Shown here one piece after another: positions 5,370 to 6,808 of a stretch of 6,808 nucleotides of DNA. A program made the position numbers and the translations under genes. Position 1 is the stretch's first letter; every line of letters begins with the position of its first letter. The notes beneath the pieces are model-generated. The model had not been told where the DNA came from, did not search any database, and was given only the letters and a program-made list of their open reading frames with translations. Source of the DNA: UBA2279 sp041595875 (GTDB lineage Bacteria > Actinomycetota > Coriobacteriia > Anaerosomatales > Anaerosomataceae); assembly GCA_041595875.1 (NCBI GenBank), contig JBFHJN010000099.1:1-6808 (forward strand). The letters run 5' to 3'.

Positions 5370-6190
5370 GCCGCAAGGCATCCGCTGCAAGCAAGCCGGC
5401 CGAGACGATCAAGTCCTGGTCGTTCTCCCGACTGACAGTGTTCGAGGAGTGCGCCTACCGGGCCAAGCTCCAGTGGATCGACAAGGTCCCGGACCTGCAA
5501 CCCAAGACGGCCGCCGACCGCGGCACCGCCATTCACCAGGAGGCAGAGGACTATGTCACGGGAAAAGCCGCCGCAACTCACAATCTGCGCCACTTCATCA
5601 GCGACCTCGCCGCCCTCGCCGTCCACTTCAAGGCTGGCCGTGTCGTGTGTGAAGAGGAATGGGCGTTTGATCGTGAATGGGGGGTTGCTGAGTGGGCAGC
5701 CGGTTGGCTCCGTCTCAAGTGCGACGCGGTATGTCACCTTACTCCAACGCATGCAATCGTTATCGACTACAAGACCGGCAAACGATTCGGCAACGAAGTA
5801 AAGCACGCGCGCCAGCTTCAGCTGTACGCGGTGTGCTCGCTGCTGCGCTACCCGGAGCTCGAACAGGTCACCTGTGAGCTCTGGTATTTCGACCAGGACG
5901 AGCTGGCCTCCTTCACGATGCACCGGCGCCAGCTCAAGAAGTATCTCTCCCTGTTCGATCGCAGCGGGCGCGCAGTCACCGAGGAGCGGACGTTCAAGCC
6001 CAGCGCGAACATCTTCTCCTGCAAGTATTGCCCCTATGGGCCCGACAAGCAGGGTGACTGCCAGTACGGCGTCACCGCCGGCGAGCCCGCGCGCAAGACC
6101 GTGCCCCTGGTCATCGACGAGCGCCTGATCGCCACCACCTCGCCGATGGAAGACGAAGTGGCGGAATTCCTCAAACGTATGGGTGGTTGA
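5366..6190 (+). CDS. PD-(D/E)XK nuclease, RecB/Cas4-like, with probable 4Fe-4S cluster
   Basis: This 274-aa protein is a metal-dependent DNA exonuclease of the RecB-like family (PDDEXK_1 type). It probably resects or processes DNA ends in phage recombination and replication. Visible motifs in order are SFSRLTVFEECAYR (19-32), RGTAIH with H57 as the family histidine, the catalytic core D120 then IDYKTGK with D134 and K136, and QLQLYA (150-155) as the QxxxY motif. Four cysteines fit an iron-sulfur cluster like that of Cas4 and AddB: C29 near the start, then C219, C222 and C232 near the end. About 40 residues follow the cluster, ending in an acidic helix that might bind a partner. ATG 5366 overlaps the preceding stop as ATGA, with AAAGG 7 bases upstream. 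Cas genes are absent here, so a CRISPR role is unlikely. Family call firm; substrate and polarity unknown. Confidence 0.9.
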   Translation: MSRKASAASKPAETIKSWSFSRLTVFEECAYRAKLQWIDKVPDLQPKTAADRGTAIHQEAEDYVTGKAAATHNLRHFISDLAALAVHFKAGRVVCEEEWAFDREWGVAEWAAGWLRLKCDAVCHLTPTHAIVIDYKTGKRFGNEVKHARQLQLYAVCSLLRYPELEQVTCELWYFDQDELASFTMHRRQLKKYLSLFDRSGRAVTEERTFKPSANIFSCKYCPYGPDKQGDCQYGVTAGEPARKTVPLVIDERLIATTSPMEDEVAEFLKRMGG

Positions 6191-6209
6191 TCCACCCCTG
6201 GAGCCTGTC

Positions 6210-6617
6210 ATGAAAAACCCGATGCGCCCTGGCGCCTTCCTCGTCTACTACTTCATCGCCACCGTGGTCTCCTTGGCGTTCTTCCTGCTTCTCGGTCTGT
6301 TCGGCGAGGCGCGGGCCGAGAGCCCGAAGCCGCCCAACCTCCCCCACACCCTGGGCACGATGGCGAACGACGCCGGGGGCAACATCATCTTCTCGTTGAC
6401 CGAGTGCACAGCGCCGAAAGGCGGGTGGGTCGCCATCACATATGCCGCCAGCGGCAAGACCCACTTCGGCTGCTGGAAGCTCGCCGAAGACGGCTCCTTG
6501 CTGGCCGTGCGCTGGGACACCGACAAGAGCATCAGCATTTACCCGATCGAGTCCCTGGTCATCTCCGACACCGCTCAGCGCCTCTACGACGAGAGCAAGA
6601 AACGCGAGAGGTTCTAA
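6210..6617 (+). CDS. Exported small protein with signal peptide or N-terminal anchor, 135 aa
   Basis: The start at ATG 6210 has TGGAG (6199-6203) 6 bases upstream; a GTG at 6183 in the same frame overlaps the nuclease gene and has no ribosome site. The N-terminus is typical of secretion: basic MKNPMR, a hydrophobic stretch at about 10-31, and GEARAES with likely cleavage after A36. The mature part contains NDAGGNIIFSLTECTA and HFGCWKLAEDG, then AVRWDTDKSISIYPIESL. The pair C66 and C88 could form a disulfide in the periplasm. The pattern of GG-then-L-then-C, GCW and a tryptophan-aspartate strand is one I know from exported proteins of unknown function in proteobacterial phages. Its place between a nuclease and a helicase is unexpected for a periplasmic protein. 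Possible roles, purely inferred, are superinfection exclusion or envelope modification. Confidence 0.78.
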   Translation: MKNPMRPGAFLVYYFIATVVSLAFFLLLGLFGEARAESPKPPNLPHTLGTMANDAGGNIIFSLTECTAPKGGWVAITYAASGKTHFGCWKLAEDGSLLAVRWDTDKSISIYPIESLVISDTAQRLYDESKKRERF

Positions 6618-6808
6618 TGACACCCATGAAGCACCAGGCCGAGAGCCTCAAGTTCCACGCCAAGCGACCGATCGTGTTCGACATGAGCGACGCGGGCACG
6701 GGCAAGACGATGGTGCAGATCCTCGACTTCGTGCGTCAGCACAAGAAGGACAAGTTGGCCATGATGGTCTTCGCGCCGAAGTCACTCCTTCGTGCGGCAT
6801 GGGCCAAC
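6617..6808 (+). CDS. SNF2/DEAD-type helicase, N-terminal part (cut by window end)
   Basis: The frame runs open to the window edge and gives the first 64 residues. It opens MTPMKHQAESLKF, in which HQ (6-7) fits the Q-motif-like start of SF2 enzymes. FDMSDAGTGKT (21-31) is a Walker A site, with K30 and T31 as the ATP-binding pair, and FAPKSLLRAAW (52-62) fits motif Ia. The D-x-GTGKT form with APKSLLxxW is typical of phage SNF2-like ATPases that remodel or unwind DNA during replication and recombination. The ATG shares one base with the preceding stop (TAATG), and AGAGG (6607-6611) lies 5 bases upstream. An in-frame ATG at 6626 is a less likely start. The Walker B, motif III and C-terminal domains lie outside the window. 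Confidence 0.88.
   Translation, partial: MTPMKHQAESLKFHAKRPIVFDMSDAGTGKTMVQILDFVRQHKKDKLAMMVFAPKSLLRAAWAN

Noticed and set aside
5366..6190. Cas4-like gene as evidence of a CRISPR-Cas locus
   Set aside because: No repeat-spacer array and no cas1, cas2 or effector gene are in the window. Such nucleases are common in phage replication modules.
6183..6209. GTG 6183 as start of the exported protein
   Set aside because: It has no ribosome site, overlaps the nuclease gene and would place MVDPPLEPV before the basic start of a normal signal peptide. ATG 6210 has TGGAG at ideal spacing.
1..6808. tRNA, rRNA, insertion sequences or attachment sites
   Set aside because: I saw no cloverleaf-like sequence, transposase or paired terminal repeats. 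Coding sequence fills nearly the whole window, and the only gaps are 1599-1666, 4064-4101 and 6191-6209.

Overview
The window reads as part of a tailed-phage or prophage early/replication region. All genes are on the + strand, packed head to tail with start/stop overlaps, and most are small phage-type proteins around a large primase-helicase. High GC (about 60-70% in the lines I counted by hand in the primase gene), Shine-Dalgarno sites of the AGGAG type and the protein families suggest a phage of a GC-rich proteobacterium, possibly of Burkholderiales or Pseudomonas relatives. The host is an inference. No structural, integrase or lysis gene is visible, so lifestyle cannot be judged.

Layout. 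Positions 2-1598 are a train of small accessory genes: the 3' end of a DUF2591-type phage protein (2-235), a zinc-ribbon/HNH-like endonuclease-family protein (214-759), a complete DUF2591-type protein (756-1175), and three tiny genes (1172-1285, 1282-1437, 1434-1598) joined by ATGA overlaps. A 68-base leader with an inverted repeat (1599-1666) precedes the large primase-helicase gene (1667-4063). A short spacer built on an 8-base period (4059-4098) follows. Next come an unrecognised 274-aa protein with a strong internal in-frame start (4102-4926), a 147-aa phage protein with a small tandem repeat (4926-5369), a RecB/Cas4-like PD-(D/E)XK nuclease with a probable iron-sulfur cluster (5366-6190), an exported small protein (6210-6617), and the first 64 codons of an SNF2/DEAD-type helicase (6617 to the window edge).

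How they fit together. The primase-helicase, the Cas4-like nuclease and the SNF2-type ATPase are the usual parts of a phage DNA replication/recombination module. Only two clear non-coding gaps exist, one just before the primase gene and one just after it. Both carry TCTGA-type repeats and an ACTCTGAC box at a similar place after the preceding stop codon, so they are the best candidates for shared control sites.

Most interesting. The HNH-like gene ends with the same LGDEVEVP tail as the DUF2591 genes on either side. An internal start site in it matches the start site of the following DUF2591 gene over 15 bases. Positions 685-759 therefore look like both ends of a DUF2591 gene with its middle deleted, fused in frame to an endonuclease-family gene. 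I found no CRISPR array, tRNA or insertion sequence, and no convincing wholly new system, though several genes here have no function I can name.
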